Shown here piece by piece: positions 1 to 11,692 of a stretch of DNA of 64,000 nt. The notes beneath the pieces were generated by a model. That model ran no database searches and was not told the DNA's origin. It worked only from the letters and a program-made list of their open reading frames with translations. The stretch comes from Serripes groenlandicus (lineage: Eukaryota > Mollusca > Bivalvia > Cardiida > Cardiidae). Position 1 is the stretch's first letter; the number at the start of each line of letters is the position of its first letter. The stretch covers positions 73,212,852 to 73,276,851 of the forward strand of contig JASEVX010000008.1 in assembly GCA_031761405.1 (NCBI GenBank), read 5' to 3'. The position numbers and the translations under genes are program-made.

Positions 1-680
1 GAACCTATGGAAAAATCACATTCAAATCTGTATAGACACACTGTCGAACCTATGGAAAAATCTAATTCAAATCTGTATAGACACACTGTTGAACCTTTGG
101 AAAAATCACATTCAAATCTGATATAGACACACTGTCTGAACCTATGGAAAAATTCAAATTCAAATCTGTATAGAGTCACACTGTCGAACTTATGAAAAAT
201 CTAATTCAATCTGTATAGACACACTGTCGAACCTATGGAAAAATCAACTCAAATCTGTATAGACACACTATCGAACTTATGGAAAAATAAATTTCAATCT
301 GTATAGAAACACTGTTGAACCTATGGAAAAATCACATTCAAATATGTATAGACACACTGTCGAACCTATGGAAAAATCACATTCAAATCTGTATAGAGAC
401 ACTGTCGAACCTATGGAACAATCTAATTCAAATCTGTATAGACACACTGTTGAACGTTTGGAAAAATCACATTCAAATCAGTATAGACACACTGTCGAAC
501 CTATGAAAATCAAGATTCAAATGTGTATAGACACCACCTGTTGAACCCATTGAAAAATCAATTTCAAATCTGTATAGACACACTGTCGAACCTATGGAAA
601 AATCAATTCAAATCTGTATAGACACACTGCTCGAACCTATTGAAAAATCAGTTTCAGATCTGTATAGACTACACTGTCGT
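1..680 (+). repeat. 45-bp satellite array, copy 1 (cut by left edge)
   Basis: About fifteen tandem copies of a 45-bp unit, recognisable by 'tgtatagacacactgt' followed by 'cgaacctatggaaaaatc'. Units differ by substitutions and 1-2 bp indels. Short open frames here are only the repeat read in phase. The same unit returns at 21836-22565, with the same flank on its right. Confidence 0.95.
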
Positions 681-1090
681 AGGCCTGCCTACCTATTGAA
701 ACAAATTATGTATATACACGCATTTTAAAATGACTAGCGAGTAACTAGTTCTATATAGACAGCTTTCAACAAATATTAAAGACTGACATGAAGTCGAACC
801 TTAGTAAATTGACACATTCAAATCTGTATAGACTCTCGGTCGCACCGAGTAGAAAATCAAATTCAAATCTGTATAGACACACTGCCGAAACATGTAGTAA
901 TATGAAATTAAAATATGTATAAAACACATAGTAAAGGCATGACACAGCATGTGTTAAATGACAACACTAATTTAATGGAGACAACATAATGTTAACGACA
1001 ATAAACTGCTTTTACGACATTCAAATTAGTCATAGACTTTCGCCGCAGATTTCAATCAAATCTGTATAGACTTTCGCCGCTTCCGGTTTT
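660..1090 (+). repeat. Non-satellite core flanking the 45-bp satellite
   Basis: This segment contains 'gactagcgagtaactag', 'caacaaatattaaagactga' and a closing 'gtatagactttcgccgcttcc'. It is homologous to 22565-22981, and both copies diverge immediately after 'cgccgcttcc'. It therefore belongs to the same repeated unit as the satellite. A third, shorter copy of its left part lies at 21885-22040. Confidence 0.85.
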
Positions 1091-1492
1091 TTCGCTTATA
1101 GTTTCGCCATTTTGGATATGTTTAAAATGCGGCCGTCCGACGTATAAACACAGTTTGAAAAATATTGTCGTCTAGTCAATCATTATTAATTCTAAATCGA
1201 TATTTAAGGTAATAAAAGAACTGCGTAATTCGTGTGAACTAACAATTTTAACGAAAAAGCGAAAAAAGCCTGGAACTGAGATGAAATATTTTGTTCCAGT
1301 TAATCAAAATAGCCGACTAGTACCGTACTAGATGCGTAGCCCAGAAGAACCGACCCCACGCGATAGCGACCCCACTTTTACTCAGATTAAGCGACCCCAG
1401 TTTTATTTTACCCCAATTATCGGGTTTAACAGGTGTGAATGGATGATGATCACTACATTCTGAATAAAATGTAGAATGTAGAATAAAATGTA
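1091..1492. other. No recognised feature
   Basis: AT-rich sequence with no coherent open frame, splice-flanked exon or repeat that I recognise. Confidence 0.6.
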
Positions 1493-1600
1493 GAATGTAT
1501 TTTAACATTGTAATAAAAATGTATGTTAACATTGTAATAAAAATGTATGTTAACATTGTAATAAAAATGTATGTTATTAGAAATGTACGTTAACATTAAT
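1493..1600 (+). repeat. 24-bp tandem repeat
   Basis: About four copies of a unit reading 'tgtaataaaaatgtatgtta' plus 'acat' stand head to tail. The last copy is degenerate and abuts the palindromic element on the right. Confidence 0.8.
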
Positions 1601-1791
1601 TGCGCTAAAATTAAACAAGGTTTCATCTTTTCAATGTTTGTGTTAATCAGGTTCAGGTGCTACTAACAAAGTTAAAGAAACACATTAATGATTGCGATTA
1701 TATTAAGCTTATATTAAGCAATTATTGTTGTTAGTAGCACCTGATACACACAAAAGATTAAAAGATGAAACCTTGCTTAATTTCAGCGCAT
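1601..1791. mobile_element. Palindromic MITE-like element
   Basis: The left end 'tgcgctaaaattaaacaagg' is matched in inverted form by the right end 'ccttgcttaatttcagcgca'. Further inside, 'caggtgctactaacaa' pairs with 'ttgttagtagcacctg'. The element is about 190 bp and non-coding, and could fold into a long hairpin. I could not fix a target-site duplication, so the superfamily is unknown. Confidence 0.7.
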
Positions 1792-2138
1792 TTAACGATG
1801 AGTTCAACTTTCTTAGTAACATCTGATACGCACAAAAGATGTGTGTTTGTACTTACTTTTGATGTTTTTCGTAAATTGTGTTTGTTTTATTGATACTGTT
1901 GTAATGATATAATTATTTTAATTGCTCAATTTGAAAAATATATATATATATGTATGTGTATGTATAACTGCCTATCACATATTCATTAAACTTGATGATA
2001 ATTTCGTGAAACTCTGTTCAGAATTGTTAAATTTATTATTTGTTACTTGTGACTTTAATAATTTGGATTAATTTGTTGTTACTTTTGACTTTAATAAATT
2101 ATATTTTATTGTTACTTGTGACTTGTGTGAGTGTGAAA

Positions 2139-2241
2139 ATGGCTGATTTGTGTATTGAGTGTCTTGACCCCGTTCGTCCACTACAACATGGCATCACGTG
2201 CGATGTATGTGATAGATGGCAGCATCGAATATGCAATACCG
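2139..2241 (+). CDS. First coding exon of a PHD-type zinc-finger protein (MULE-transposase-associated type)
   Basis: An ATG opens a 34-codon frame that runs into a good donor (G|GTAAGT), leaving a phase-1 junction. The peptide begins MADLCIECLDPVRP and contains CDVCDRWQHRIC. The spacing C-x2-C ... C-x2-C ... H-x2-C matches the first part of a PHD/RING-like zinc finger. From memory, N-termini of this type occur in mollusc proteins that continue into a FLYWCH/MULE transposase domain. That link is established family knowledge recalled by me and not tested here. I did not find the following exons downstream, so this may be an isolated first exon, a relic of a domesticated transposon, or a gene with a very long first intron. 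The reading frame after the donor is not coding-like. Confidence 0.55.
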
Positions 2242-3986
2242 GTAAGTACCATTACAAAATATATTTTATGCCATATATTAATATTAACAATGTTTTCTTA
2301 GTTAGCTTTCTAAGATGTTTTCAATTTATGCGGCCTACCTATCCTTTAAAAATCCCCCTTTTATCACCATATATGTACACATGTCCACCTTTCTCACAAT
2401 GTTTTCTCAAGTTTGTTTGCCACGAAGATTTCAAATTATGGTTTTCCATTTCTCAAATGTTTCCTTTATTATAAGTTTTAGTAGTCCCCGATTTAGGCAA
2501 TATAGGCTCTATTTTGAACAATTTACTTTAAAAGATTTAAATGTTTTAAAACTGTTTATTTGATTTCTCAAGTCAAATGATTTCTGAGTTTCTATTGTCA
2601 ATTAGATCCAGATCAGCCTGCAAAGATAATGCTGATCAAGATCTAGATTGTTCACTTCACACATTCCAGCATAAAACAAATATGCAGAAGACGACTGAAA
2701 ACATCTTGAAGATCTCTAGAAATGACAGTATAATTACTGTAAAAAGTTGAAAACATTGTGACAAAAGGAGAAATTGCTTTTCAAAAGTCGTCTGCTGCAG
2801 AGTAAACACAGATGTGCAATTTGATTTGCAATTATAATCAAAGACAAAAGTGTATTCATTAAGTAAAGGTCAAACATGTATTCATTTAGTGAAGGTTTAA
2901 TCTGTATGGGAAAGGGTTAAAATATGGTTAACTTAACACTTTCCCACATACTGAAATATGCAGTGGACGACTTTGAAAACAGTTTGGCAAATATCTCTGT
3001 AAATGAAAATTTGATAATTGAATAGAGTTGACAACATTGTAACAAAAGGAGAATTATAAGTAATTTCTCCATTTATCACATTGTTTTTAAAAGTTGACGG
3101 CTGCATATGCATCAGAATGTGTCTACAAGTAGGAAAGGATTAAAAGGAAAGCATTCTATAAATATAGCAATATAACAGTCGGTTCAATTTGGCTTTTTTT
3201 TTTTTTTTTTTTTAAATGTATCGTTTTGTTTACAGGGTGACAAAGTCTCCTATGCCCTATCAGAGTACTGCAATTAGTACCGTATGACACTACCAGAATT
3301 AATATGCTAACAAGCTAGTGTAAGTAATATGTGAACAGTGTACATCTTGATCAGACTGTGTAGATGCACAGTCTAACCTAAATCTTTAATACTGTTCTCA
3401 AAAGCCAACTTGTACATTTTGTCATGCACAGGCTCATATCATGTATAAAACATGTACAATAAAATGTGTGGCACTCAGAAACATCATATATTTTTAAAAG
3501 TTAATGAATAGATTATGGAATTTCAATCTGCCTAAACTGAACACAAATAGAAAGTGAGGAAGCATGGAGTTAATGGTTCAAGCATTTACATGTATCCTGA
3601 TAATATTTATTAATAATTTCTGACTGTGTACTAAACTAGAGTTATAGCATGTTTTATAGGACATGCGAAACAAGTTTAGATCCAGATCACATATGTGTAT
3701 TCTGATCATGATCTGTATTGGTTGCTAATATATATATAAAAAAAAATTCAATTGAACAATAAAGATCCTTATTCGGATGAACGGACTAGTTGCAGTAATT
3801 CAGAGGCAGATGAGCCTATACACACTTGTGTATGACATACATAGTATGCTCATGATCTACATTGTTCACCTTGTGAACAGAAATAATATGATCAATTTTT
3901 AAGCCAAAAGTTCAGATACTGAGCAGATTGCACATTTAGTTATGTCCATGCAGAACGTTATTTAAGTTGTTTCTATTTGTTCACAG
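2242..3986. other. Non-coding stretch with old MITE relics
   Basis: Degenerate pieces of the TTAA-type MITE are recognisable near 2740-2830 and 2930-3140 by 'aaaggagaaat' and 'gtgggaaagggt'-like ends. A poly-T run lies at about 3190-3212. A short palindromic motif around 'agatccagatcagcctgca' and 'gctgatcaagatctag' (2606-2645) has relatives at 3320-3400 and 46200-46280. No exon is supported. Confidence 0.6.
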
Positions 3987-4537
3987 CATATGTCCAAGAG
4001 GTAGGGACCGAGCCCCGGTAGCTCAGTCGGAAGCGACGCGGGCTGTCAATCCAGGGGTTGTGATTTCGAATCCAAGCTCGGCCAACATTCTTTCCGACGT
4101 TTGACAAAAGTCACTGTGACCTGCGACATTCGTCTTTCACCAATGGGCTGTTTAACAGTCTATGTGGAAAAGTAGCCAGTTGCTGGAAAGTATGTTGTGT
4201 GGTGTACTGGTGTGGGAAAACCAGGAAACGCAAGACTGGTCGCCGTGATATGACTGAAAAATTGTTGGAAACGGCGTTAAACCCAAATCAATCAATCCAA
4301 GAGGTAGGGAGGACCGGCAGATCAAGTGGTGAAGCTGATGCCATGTTATACTACAACAAAGCTGACGTTGGGCTTCCTAGTATGAAAAAGGATATGAAGG
4401 AATATTGTCCTAATAATGTTACATGTCGGCGGAGAACAATAAATAGTTACCTTGGTTTTGAAACCGTTAAAACACCACATAACTGCTGTGCACACAACAC
4501 TTTGGAATTTATTGGGATTTTAAAAATTTGGCTATGA
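3987..4537 (+). pseudogene. RecQ-like helicase exon, interrupted by a SINE
   Basis: A splice acceptor (tttgttcacag, ending at 3986) opens a frame that starts Y-V-Q-E-V-G and is cut by a SINE at 4008-4295. It resumes after the duplicated target as QEVGRTGRSSGEADAMLYYN, followed by MKEYCPNNVTCRRR, YLGF and HNCC. QExGRxGR is helicase motif VI of RecQ enzymes. The following YC...CRR...(Y)FG...HxCC pattern is the RecQ zinc-binding subdomain. RecQ proteins are 3'-to-5' DNA helicases acting in recombination and repair. Here the helicase core exons are missing from the window. The last zinc ligands are not completed (CCAHN rather than CCDxC), and the frame stops at 4537. I read it as a dead RecQ fragment, possibly from a transposon-carried or duplicated helicase. 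Confidence 0.7.
4008..4295 (+). mobile_element. tRNA-derived SINE inserted in the RecQ exon
   Basis: The head is tRNA-like, with an A-box-like 'tagctcagtcgg' and a B-box-like 'atttcgaatcc'. A conserved body follows ('ctgtgacctgcgacattcgt', 'gccgtgatatgactgaaaa', 'aacggcgttaaaccc') and the tail is (atca)n. The 15-bp direct repeat TCCAAGAGGTAGGGA flanks it at 3993-4007 and 4296-4310, a perfect target-site duplication. The acceptor-stem pairing is too poor for a functional tRNA. Related bodies lie at 36290-36505 (+) and 55915-56000 (-). Confidence 0.85.
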
Positions 4538-4559
4538 AGTAGAATGTCTCACTTCACAT

Positions 4560-4735
4560 AGTTAGAAAACATTTAAACCTTTCCCTCATTTAGACGCTCC
4601 CTGACAACTTTTGAAAGCATAATGTAACAAAAGATGAAACTGTTCATTATTAGTTATTTCTCCTTTTGCCACAATGTTTTAGCTTTCTTCAGTAATTAAA
4701 CAAAACTAATTGTAGAAGGGGAAGGGTTAATAAAG
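4560..4735. mobile_element. Degenerate TTAA-type MITE
   Basis: 'aacctttccctcatttagacgctccctgac' begins the copy and 'ggggaagggttaa' ends it. A weak central 'ttattagttatttctccttttgcc' hairpin arm remains. Confidence 0.6.
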
Positions 4736-7234
4736 AGAATATTTGCTTATTTAGTATTTTAAGCTTATTTAAACAGAAACTGTGTTGATTTTGGTGTAAG
4801 ATTGAATTAAATTTCACCCAGTGATCTCAGAAAGCTAGACTATATGTTCACCTTCAAGTGGCTACTAGTGAAAAAATAGCCTAAGTGTCTTTGATCATGA
4901 TTGAACACATTAAATTTTGCACTGAAATAAAAAAAAAAATCCATTCTCATGCTTAAATTTAATTTAAATATCAAGATGATGTTTATTGAAAATAATGTGA
5001 CACCATCATCATCTTTATGTCATTAAACAATTGGACCAGGCATAGCAATGTTGAGTATTTTTTAAAACACACATGAGATCCAACATCAAAAGCAGTGAAA
5101 TTGTTATAAAATAAACTGATTGAAAAATACTATCATAATAATAATAAGACGGCTACTTAATTTCAAAATTTGAAACTCTTTCAATGATACCAGTAATAAT
5201 ATTTTCAAAATTAATTTTGTCCAGATTTTTTTCCAAATTAGTCTGCTGTAGATTTCTTGTTTGTGTTTCTTAACCCTTTCCCTTATATAGACGCTTTCTG
5301 GTGCCTCTGCAGCAGACGGCTTTTTTTAAAAAATAGTAACATAGTTCTCCGGATTTTTCGGAGGTTCCTTTACATAACTGTGGTCTGGTGTCACAACATA
5401 TTAATAATTCATCACAAAGATGAAATGTCAAAGCAGGGACACGTAATATAGTGTCCCTGGTCAAAGTAAACCACACAGGACATTATAATTTAATGCAAAC
5501 AAACTTTGTTTTATAAAGTATCCGAAATAATTCAACTGTCCGAACACCACTCGTTTTCTAGTTTGTCAAAAACCAACGTTACATCTTCTTACAAAGAGCA
5601 ATCATCACCCATCAATATTTATTATAAGTCTATTATATTAATGACAAAAGGTATACAATGATTTTATCCAGATGGTCATCTTATTAAGATAATTACATTC
5701 AAATTATACATCGGAGGTGTATATCATAGCAGGCCGCCATTCATTCGGTTGTGCCAGACTTACTATCATAGGAAGTCGGGAACCAGACTATAAACCGATA
5801 GTGTAAGAGAGTGACATTATTGGTCAAAGGGAAGCGAGAGCGGTCTCCCATTGGACAATAATTATTTTTCTAAAGTTGCAAGTGTTTTTAATAAACTTTA
5901 ATTGAATATAGGTTATTTGGATTATTGGGAAAGAGCCATAGCCCAAAACGCTATAATATTTGCCTATGGAAAATGAAATTACTCCATCTGACCTTCAATG
6001 ATAAACACCGGGAACCACCGGTATCTATCTATTTAGATCAAAATTTGTGATTGTTATCAGAAATGTTCTTCTTTTGTGCAAATAAATTAATTGACATGAA
6101 TTGATATATTAATATTGTTCTGATCGAGTCGCTAATAACACAATGTGGGTTTTAATAAGCGTACTTACCTGGATGACACATTAATAATTCCGTTCATTTA
6201 TCGACAGAGCTATGTGCTTGAAAATACAAGAAGACATTTCCTTGTATTATCCCTGATTGTCACTTCTTTAAATGTTATCATAAAAAATAGTGTGAGAATC
6301 CGCGACTAGTAAATATATGCATTGCGTTTTTAAAAATATATCGTTGACACTTGTTGATAACTCAATGCATGCAACAAGCCTTGCTCCAAATACAATTTAG
6401 AACTCGTGAACCTAGTTTGTATGTATATATTCGTTTTCATACAGTTTACCTTCTATTGATATATATATATATAAGCAAGTGTTCTCTCTGATCTGTCTTC
6501 ACTTCTCCCTGTTTTTTTCGGCTTGTAGTCCATATAAATCAGATCTGAATTTCAACACGCTGTTCCTTCAATCGTACTGTTGAGCAAGCTTTTAGTAAAA
6601 ACTATTGACGTTCTTTGCCTTTTTACTAACCTCTTTTGGTAGTGTGTTACAAGAATCAGAGACATGCATATATATAACTACTGTATGTGTGTGTCTCTGC
6701 GGGAATTCATTTGTTGTGAGGAACTATATACTTCTTCATATTTCTTCTGCTACATTATTTGGCTATGAATCCTGGAAGTCGATTCAGCCAATTGGAGTAT
6801 AAATTCTTCTTGGTGTGTATATACATACCGTTCAGAATCTTCGAGGTGTCAACTATATCTGCTCTGATTCGTACTGTTCTAAATATAGCACAGATGACCT
6901 TGCTTTATTACAATGAAGATCTAATGCGCTTTCTCTTTATGATACTACTACATGTGTCGGATATTTTACTTACGTCGTTTTGTTTGTTTGCAAATGAAAA
7001 TTCCGGGTGAAAAATAAAATGGTCGCACTGTTTAAGTGTCATGGGCAGACGTGTACCTCATAATAGTTATCAATGATATCACACAATTCAGCATCCGAGT
7101 AAAATCGTTATCAACAGTTATCCCAAATACAACAAATCTGCAGCAGACGACTTTGAAAACATAGTGACACAAAAACCTACACAATCTCCATAAATGATAG
7201 GTTAATTGTTATTAAATAAAGTTGAAAATATGAC
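4736..7234. other. No gene recognised; MITE fragment at about 5270-5345
   Basis: The stretch holds a fragment of one MITE arm (5270-5345, 'accctttcccttatatagacgctttctgg'), short A/T runs, a (TA)n tract near 6455-6475 and AT-rich sequence. Open frames here are short and lack recognisable motifs or paired splice sites. Confidence 0.5.
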
Positions 7235-7640
7235 TCTCGTACTACATGTAGTCAGTTCCTCTCGCAACATTCTTCCCAGACAACTAACTACATTACCAAA
7301 TAAACTATTTGCCCATTAATAGAAGACCAATGACGCTGGAAAACTCATCGGCCATTGTTTGTAAGTTACCTATGCTGTCCAGTTCCAGCACTGTACAATG
7401 ATATCATAATATTGATGCACATTGTGTAGATGTTTCGCCAAAGATGTTGGTGACCAAAACCAGCAAAATCTCCATAACAGATAGCTGAATTGTTAAATAA
7501 ATTTGAAAACAGTATGGCCAAAGGACAGATTGCTCATCATGAGCAATTTCACCTTTAGCCACAATATTTTAAAAAGTCATCTGCTGCTATTGCGTCGGAA
7601 TACATTTGCAAGTGGGAAAGGGTTTCTTGTATGTATTTTA
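7130..7640. mobile_element. MITE pieces around a diverged SINE-like repeat
   Basis: Old TTAA-type MITE sequence at 7130-7235 ('ctgcagcagacgactttgaaaac') and at 7435-7625 (central hairpin 'attgctcatcatgagcaattt') brackets a repeat at 7238-7422. The bracketed repeat has a second copy at 8757-8935. Confidence 0.55.
7238..7422 (-). repeat. Dispersed repeat A, copy 1 (diverged SINE body, inverted)
   Basis: It shares 'atgactctcgtactacatgt', 'gcaacattcttcccagacaa' and 'ggccattgtttgtaagttac' with 8757-8935. The middle resembles the reverse complement of the SINE body found at 36290-36505 (compare 'caatcttcccaggaaactggc' at 55936). Confidence 0.65.
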
Positions 7641-8756
7641 TCACGGTCGCTGACGCGTTCATGTAGATCAATGTTGTATAATAAACAATTGAACAGCAAT
7701 GAGGCTAGATAAGGCATACTTCAATTGTCATGAATGTCTAGCATTTCCCTTATATAAGTACATATGTGTTTATCGGGATAAAACGATGCAAAGAAACGAT
7801 TGAAAAATAAATCAAGAAACACAAATTTGTAGACGATGTATGTGTACGATTAATAATTGAATAATAAAATATATTCTTCTGAACGATTTATTTAAGAAAA
7901 TTCTTAAAACTGATCAAGAATTGTTAAGAAAGGCATTGGAAAAAAAAGATTATACGCTATGATATATCAAACATTCTTATGTTATGGCAAGAACCGATCA
8001 AAATTCGATTGTACAAAAAAAAATCTGTATTCTTAAGTAGGCAGAAATATCTATAATTTATGAACTATTAATCTTTTTCAATATTTGCACGATACGTATA
8101 TATATGTTCAGGCTAATGTGTTCGACCTTAATGTCCCTTTGAACTTGACAAATTTATACGGAAACCGACCTTGGTGGTAAATCGTCGACCAGCGAAGATC
8201 CATACCAGCCTGCACCTTCTCGCAGTCCGATCAGAATCTACTCAGTACGCCATCTTGGTGTACAGGCATTTTATGACCAAGATTTATAAACAAGTATTTT
8301 AGTACAATCATTAACACTATTTATGTCAAACCCGCCAAGATATTTATGTGACTAGTATGTTATTTCAGATATAATTGTTTCCTGATGTGACACTGATTTC
8401 CACACCTGTAGTTAACTGACGAACTGAAATAGTTCTGACTCGAGCAACGTCTTATTCTTGTTTTATACAAATATGGCGAGATGGACGTTTTCAGACACAG
8501 TATTATCTAAGACATTTTCGATATATATATTACTCACACGTATTAATCACACGTACAGATCGACACGTATCTAAACATACGGTTGAACTAACTCTCGGGT
8601 TTTACCTATTTGCTGGACATTATGAATTGAATTGTGATTATCCCTTTCCCACAATCAACAACTCTGCAGAAGATAACTTTGTCTGCTTCAGAGGCGTCAG
8701 AAAGCGTCTACATGTTGGAGAGGATTAACGCCGTTATCATCCGTGTTTAAGTTACA

Positions 8757-8935
8757 TGACTCTCGTACTACATGTAGTCAGTTCTTATCGCAACATTCTT
8801 CCCAGACAAATAGCTACCATCCCTCATAAACGTTTTGCCCATTAATCGAAGACGAACGACACTGGCTTACTCTTCGGCCATTGTTTGTAAGTTACCTATG
8901 CTGTCCAGGTCCAGCACTGTAAAATGATATAGTAA
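8757..8935 (-). repeat. Dispersed repeat A, copy 2
   Basis: Second copy of the repeat at 7238-7422, clearly homologous along its whole length. A MITE relic ('aacaactctgcagaagataac') precedes it at 8640-8730, as at copy 1, so the two regions may stem from one duplication. Confidence 0.65.
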
Positions 8936-9607
8936 ATGAACGTAGTGTAGATGGTTCGCTCAAGAATGTTACGATACTAAGGTATATGATATGCTTTCGT
9001 GCTTATAAACAAAAACAAATAAACCAGGAAACAACTTTTTTCTTGAAAAAGATCCGAATACACTGAACATGAACATTTATTCGGCACTCCTAGGCCGATG
9101 TCAAGATCCTATATTTAAGGTTAGATGCAGTCTGCCGAGGTGATATGAATGCATGAAGATTGTGAATGTTTAAAATGGAGGCGTACAATAGAATAGATCG
9201 AACAAATAGTTATGTTAGAAATCCAGACCATAAAATACCACATCTTCAAGACGAAAATCAATTGAACATGTACCGTCTTGAGTGTGGCGATACATACTAA
9301 TTCGTTTTACTGTATGTTTAAATTGACCTGTCATTCGGACTGAAAGAGCCTTTAAAGAGAGGCGTGTCGCAGGCAAAGCATTATACTATGTAAAATCATA
9401 ACAGTTTTCTATATTTAACATTTGTTGTATTATTACATATCCACGTGATAAACCTTTAACTTCTTGTAAAATATTATATATCCGTGTGATATGACTTTGA
9501 CTTCTTGTAAAATATTATACATTCGGAGGATTTACGTTTCTTTCATTTTTATTGTCAAAACCACTTCCTAGTTGTCTTTGTTTTCGTTCTTGTTGTGCAA
9601 CAACATT
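8936..9607. other. No recognised feature
   Basis: AT-rich sequence with a local direct repeat 'gatatgactttgacttcttgtaaaatatta' against 'gataaacctttaacttcttgtaaaatatta' (about 9440-9520). No gene is supported. Confidence 0.5.
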
Positions 9608-9870
9608 TGAGCCGTCCCGCGAGTAAACCAACATGATTGCATCTGCGTAATGTATCGACCCAGATCGGCCTGCGCAGTCCGTGCAGACTGATCAGGGCCG
9701 ACACATTCCGTCTCAGGGGGATAGAGATACAGAGTAATGATTCCTGAAACAGAAAATCCACAGGAGGCGAAAAGTGTCTATCCGGGTAAGCCTGCGCGGC
9801 ATGCTTAGGCTGATCCGGGTCGATACTTTACGCAGAGTCCACAATGTTGGTTTTCTCGCGGGACGGCTCA
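9608..9870. mobile_element. Palindromic MITE family B, copy 1
   Basis: The ends are inverted repeats: 'tgagccgtcccgcgag' on the left and 'ctcgcgggacggctca' on the right. Inside each is 'aaccaacat' or 'atgttggtt', then 'gtatcgacc' or 'ggtcgatac'. The element is 263 bp. Copies with the same interior lie at 35724-35982 and, in the other orientation, at 54549-54808. Confidence 0.85.
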
Positions 9871-10373
9871 TTTAACACGTCATTTTCTATGGGAGTGATA
9901 AAAAAAACATAATTGTAATCGCGTAGCCAACATTTAGGAAAGCTAACATGAACGTAAACGCAAACTGAACGGATACCAAAATGACAATAACAATAAGACC
10001 TGGACTTAAAGGGGCTAAACTCCAGATGGAGATCAAAATTTTGAATTTTTGAATTTTCTGCAAACATTGCTAATAGTGACAAAAAGATAAAAAATGAATA
10101 GTTCAAAACTATTTTGGCAATAATGTTGAAAAGTCATGAAAATGTACATTTTTTTTTTTTGCTTACTGGGTATGTTTACCCAGTAAAAATGAAGCATTAA
10201 TGATCAATGTTTAGATGTTTATTGTACTGGAAAGTGAAATTATTACTCTTATTTTATCCCATGAATTATGATTCCTATATTTCAAGGCATGTTTTAAACA
10301 ATTTTAAAACTTTGACTAAACTATCTATAATCTAGATTTCAGTACCTGTAAGTATAGAACGAGATATTCCGTC
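9871..10373. other. No gene; small hairpin at 10165-10189
   Basis: Nothing coding is recognised. A short inverted repeat (ttactgggta ... tacccagtaa) follows a poly-T run at about 10150-10160. Confidence 0.5.
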
Positions 10374-10431
10374 ATAAATAACAAACCAAATGGGGTTTAT
10401 GTAATCTTGGTTTGTTATTTACGACGTAAAA
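10374..10431. repeat. Inverted repeat
   Basis: 'cgtcataaataacaaacc' on the left pairs with 'ggtttgttatttacgacg' on the right across a loop of about 20 bp. No ends or target duplication could be set. Confidence 0.6.
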
Positions 10432-10589
10432 ATTGAAGTTTCGGTATCTGTACAAATTTAGAAACGTTTGGTCTGCCATAGAGACGGCCTTATATATTAT
10501 CAGTGTTGTTTAATTTGTCCCCGTATTTGTTGATCGATTTTATGTGAGCCCGTTCCAACTTACAGACGAATTTTTAAACGATTTTCGAA

Positions 10590-10770
10590 AACATTCTGGC
10601 AATTGGAAAAATTGCTCATTATGAGCAGATTCTTCTCTTGTCACAATGTTTTCAACTGTTTTCATTTCAGGTTATAGTTTTCCATGTATATAATTGTTCA
10701 GTATACTTGCCCAGATACTTTCAAAAACGTCTACTGCAGATTTGATGTATGAGGGAAAGGGTAAAACAGC
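10590..10770. mobile_element. Degenerate TTAA-type MITE
   Basis: It contains the central hairpin 'attgctcattatgagcaga' and an outer 'gtctactgcagatttg ... gagggaaagggtaaa' end. Confidence 0.6.
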
Positions 10771-11692
10771 ATGTGTTTGAATGATAACAATGGGGCTACA
10801 ACACGGGAGGATATATCTCTACAGAGGTCGTGATAAGGAGGGACTAAAAGGGTTTCAGTGTCAGAAAATAACTTCCTAGTTATGCAACTAAACCGTCTAT
10901 TGTGGGTACGGATGGAGTCTTCTTCAAAATCCCCTCGGTCTAAAAGGGGCATAGTACTCAAAGTCCCCAATGTGGATTTAACAAGGTAATCAGAATCCCA
11001 TAGGCGAAAAATGTAGCGAACTCATGTTAGGGGATTTTGAGCATTATGCCATTTTTGGAACAAGGGGATTTTGAGGATCTTCCGGTCAGAAGCGGATTTT
11101 CAAATTGTGAGATGCGCCATGGAATAGCAGCAAAACCAAGCATTTTCCTATTTCCTATTCACAACTGTTTGCAACTCAGTAAAAAAAAATACGTCTACTT
11201 TCAGTATTAAGATGTTTCTTTTGTATTAGATGATTTCTAAAAACAAAAATCCAAAGATAGCATACGAGGTAGATTCGACGTCATTTGTTCTTGCGTTGTA
11301 ATTTCTTTTTTGATCAATTCAAAAATAAAGGTTAGCCTACTGTGTGTTTAATACAAGCTGTTTGTATATGTATGTATGTGTTTTTATGCTAAATTTCAAC
11401 AACAAATCGAGGTTACATAATTGTTTGCATGCCATCGATCAGCTTTCAGTAAAAGTCCCGTCTGTATTGTCGAACTGTCGAATGTTGAATACTTCAAACG
11501 GTCAGTTACATAGAACTGTATATTAAAAAGTATTTATCAGGCACGTGACAATGATAGTTCAATGTGCATGAGGAAAACTAGTCTGTACGTTAGACATCCT
11601 AAATGTCTCTGGTGAATGATTTTACTCACACGACTAATGCATGTCAATGGTGTACAGTATACACTCTGATCTAAGACATCAATGCATTTAAC
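10771..11692. other. No recognised feature
   Basis: A somewhat GC-richer patch at 10790-11130 repeats the phrase 'aaggggattttgag(g/c)at', but there is no motif or splice pair to call a gene. Confidence 0.45.

Noticed and set aside
4013..4085. tRNA gene
   Set aside because: A and B boxes are present but the acceptor arms do not pair, and a SINE body and target duplications follow.
4199..4300. N-terminal part of the frame leading into the RecQ remnant
   Set aside because: It is SINE sequence that happens to be open and in frame with the exon.
10731..10970. 79-codon minus-strand frame in a GC-richer patch
   Set aside because: There is no family resemblance, one end is MITE sequence and no splice pair is present.
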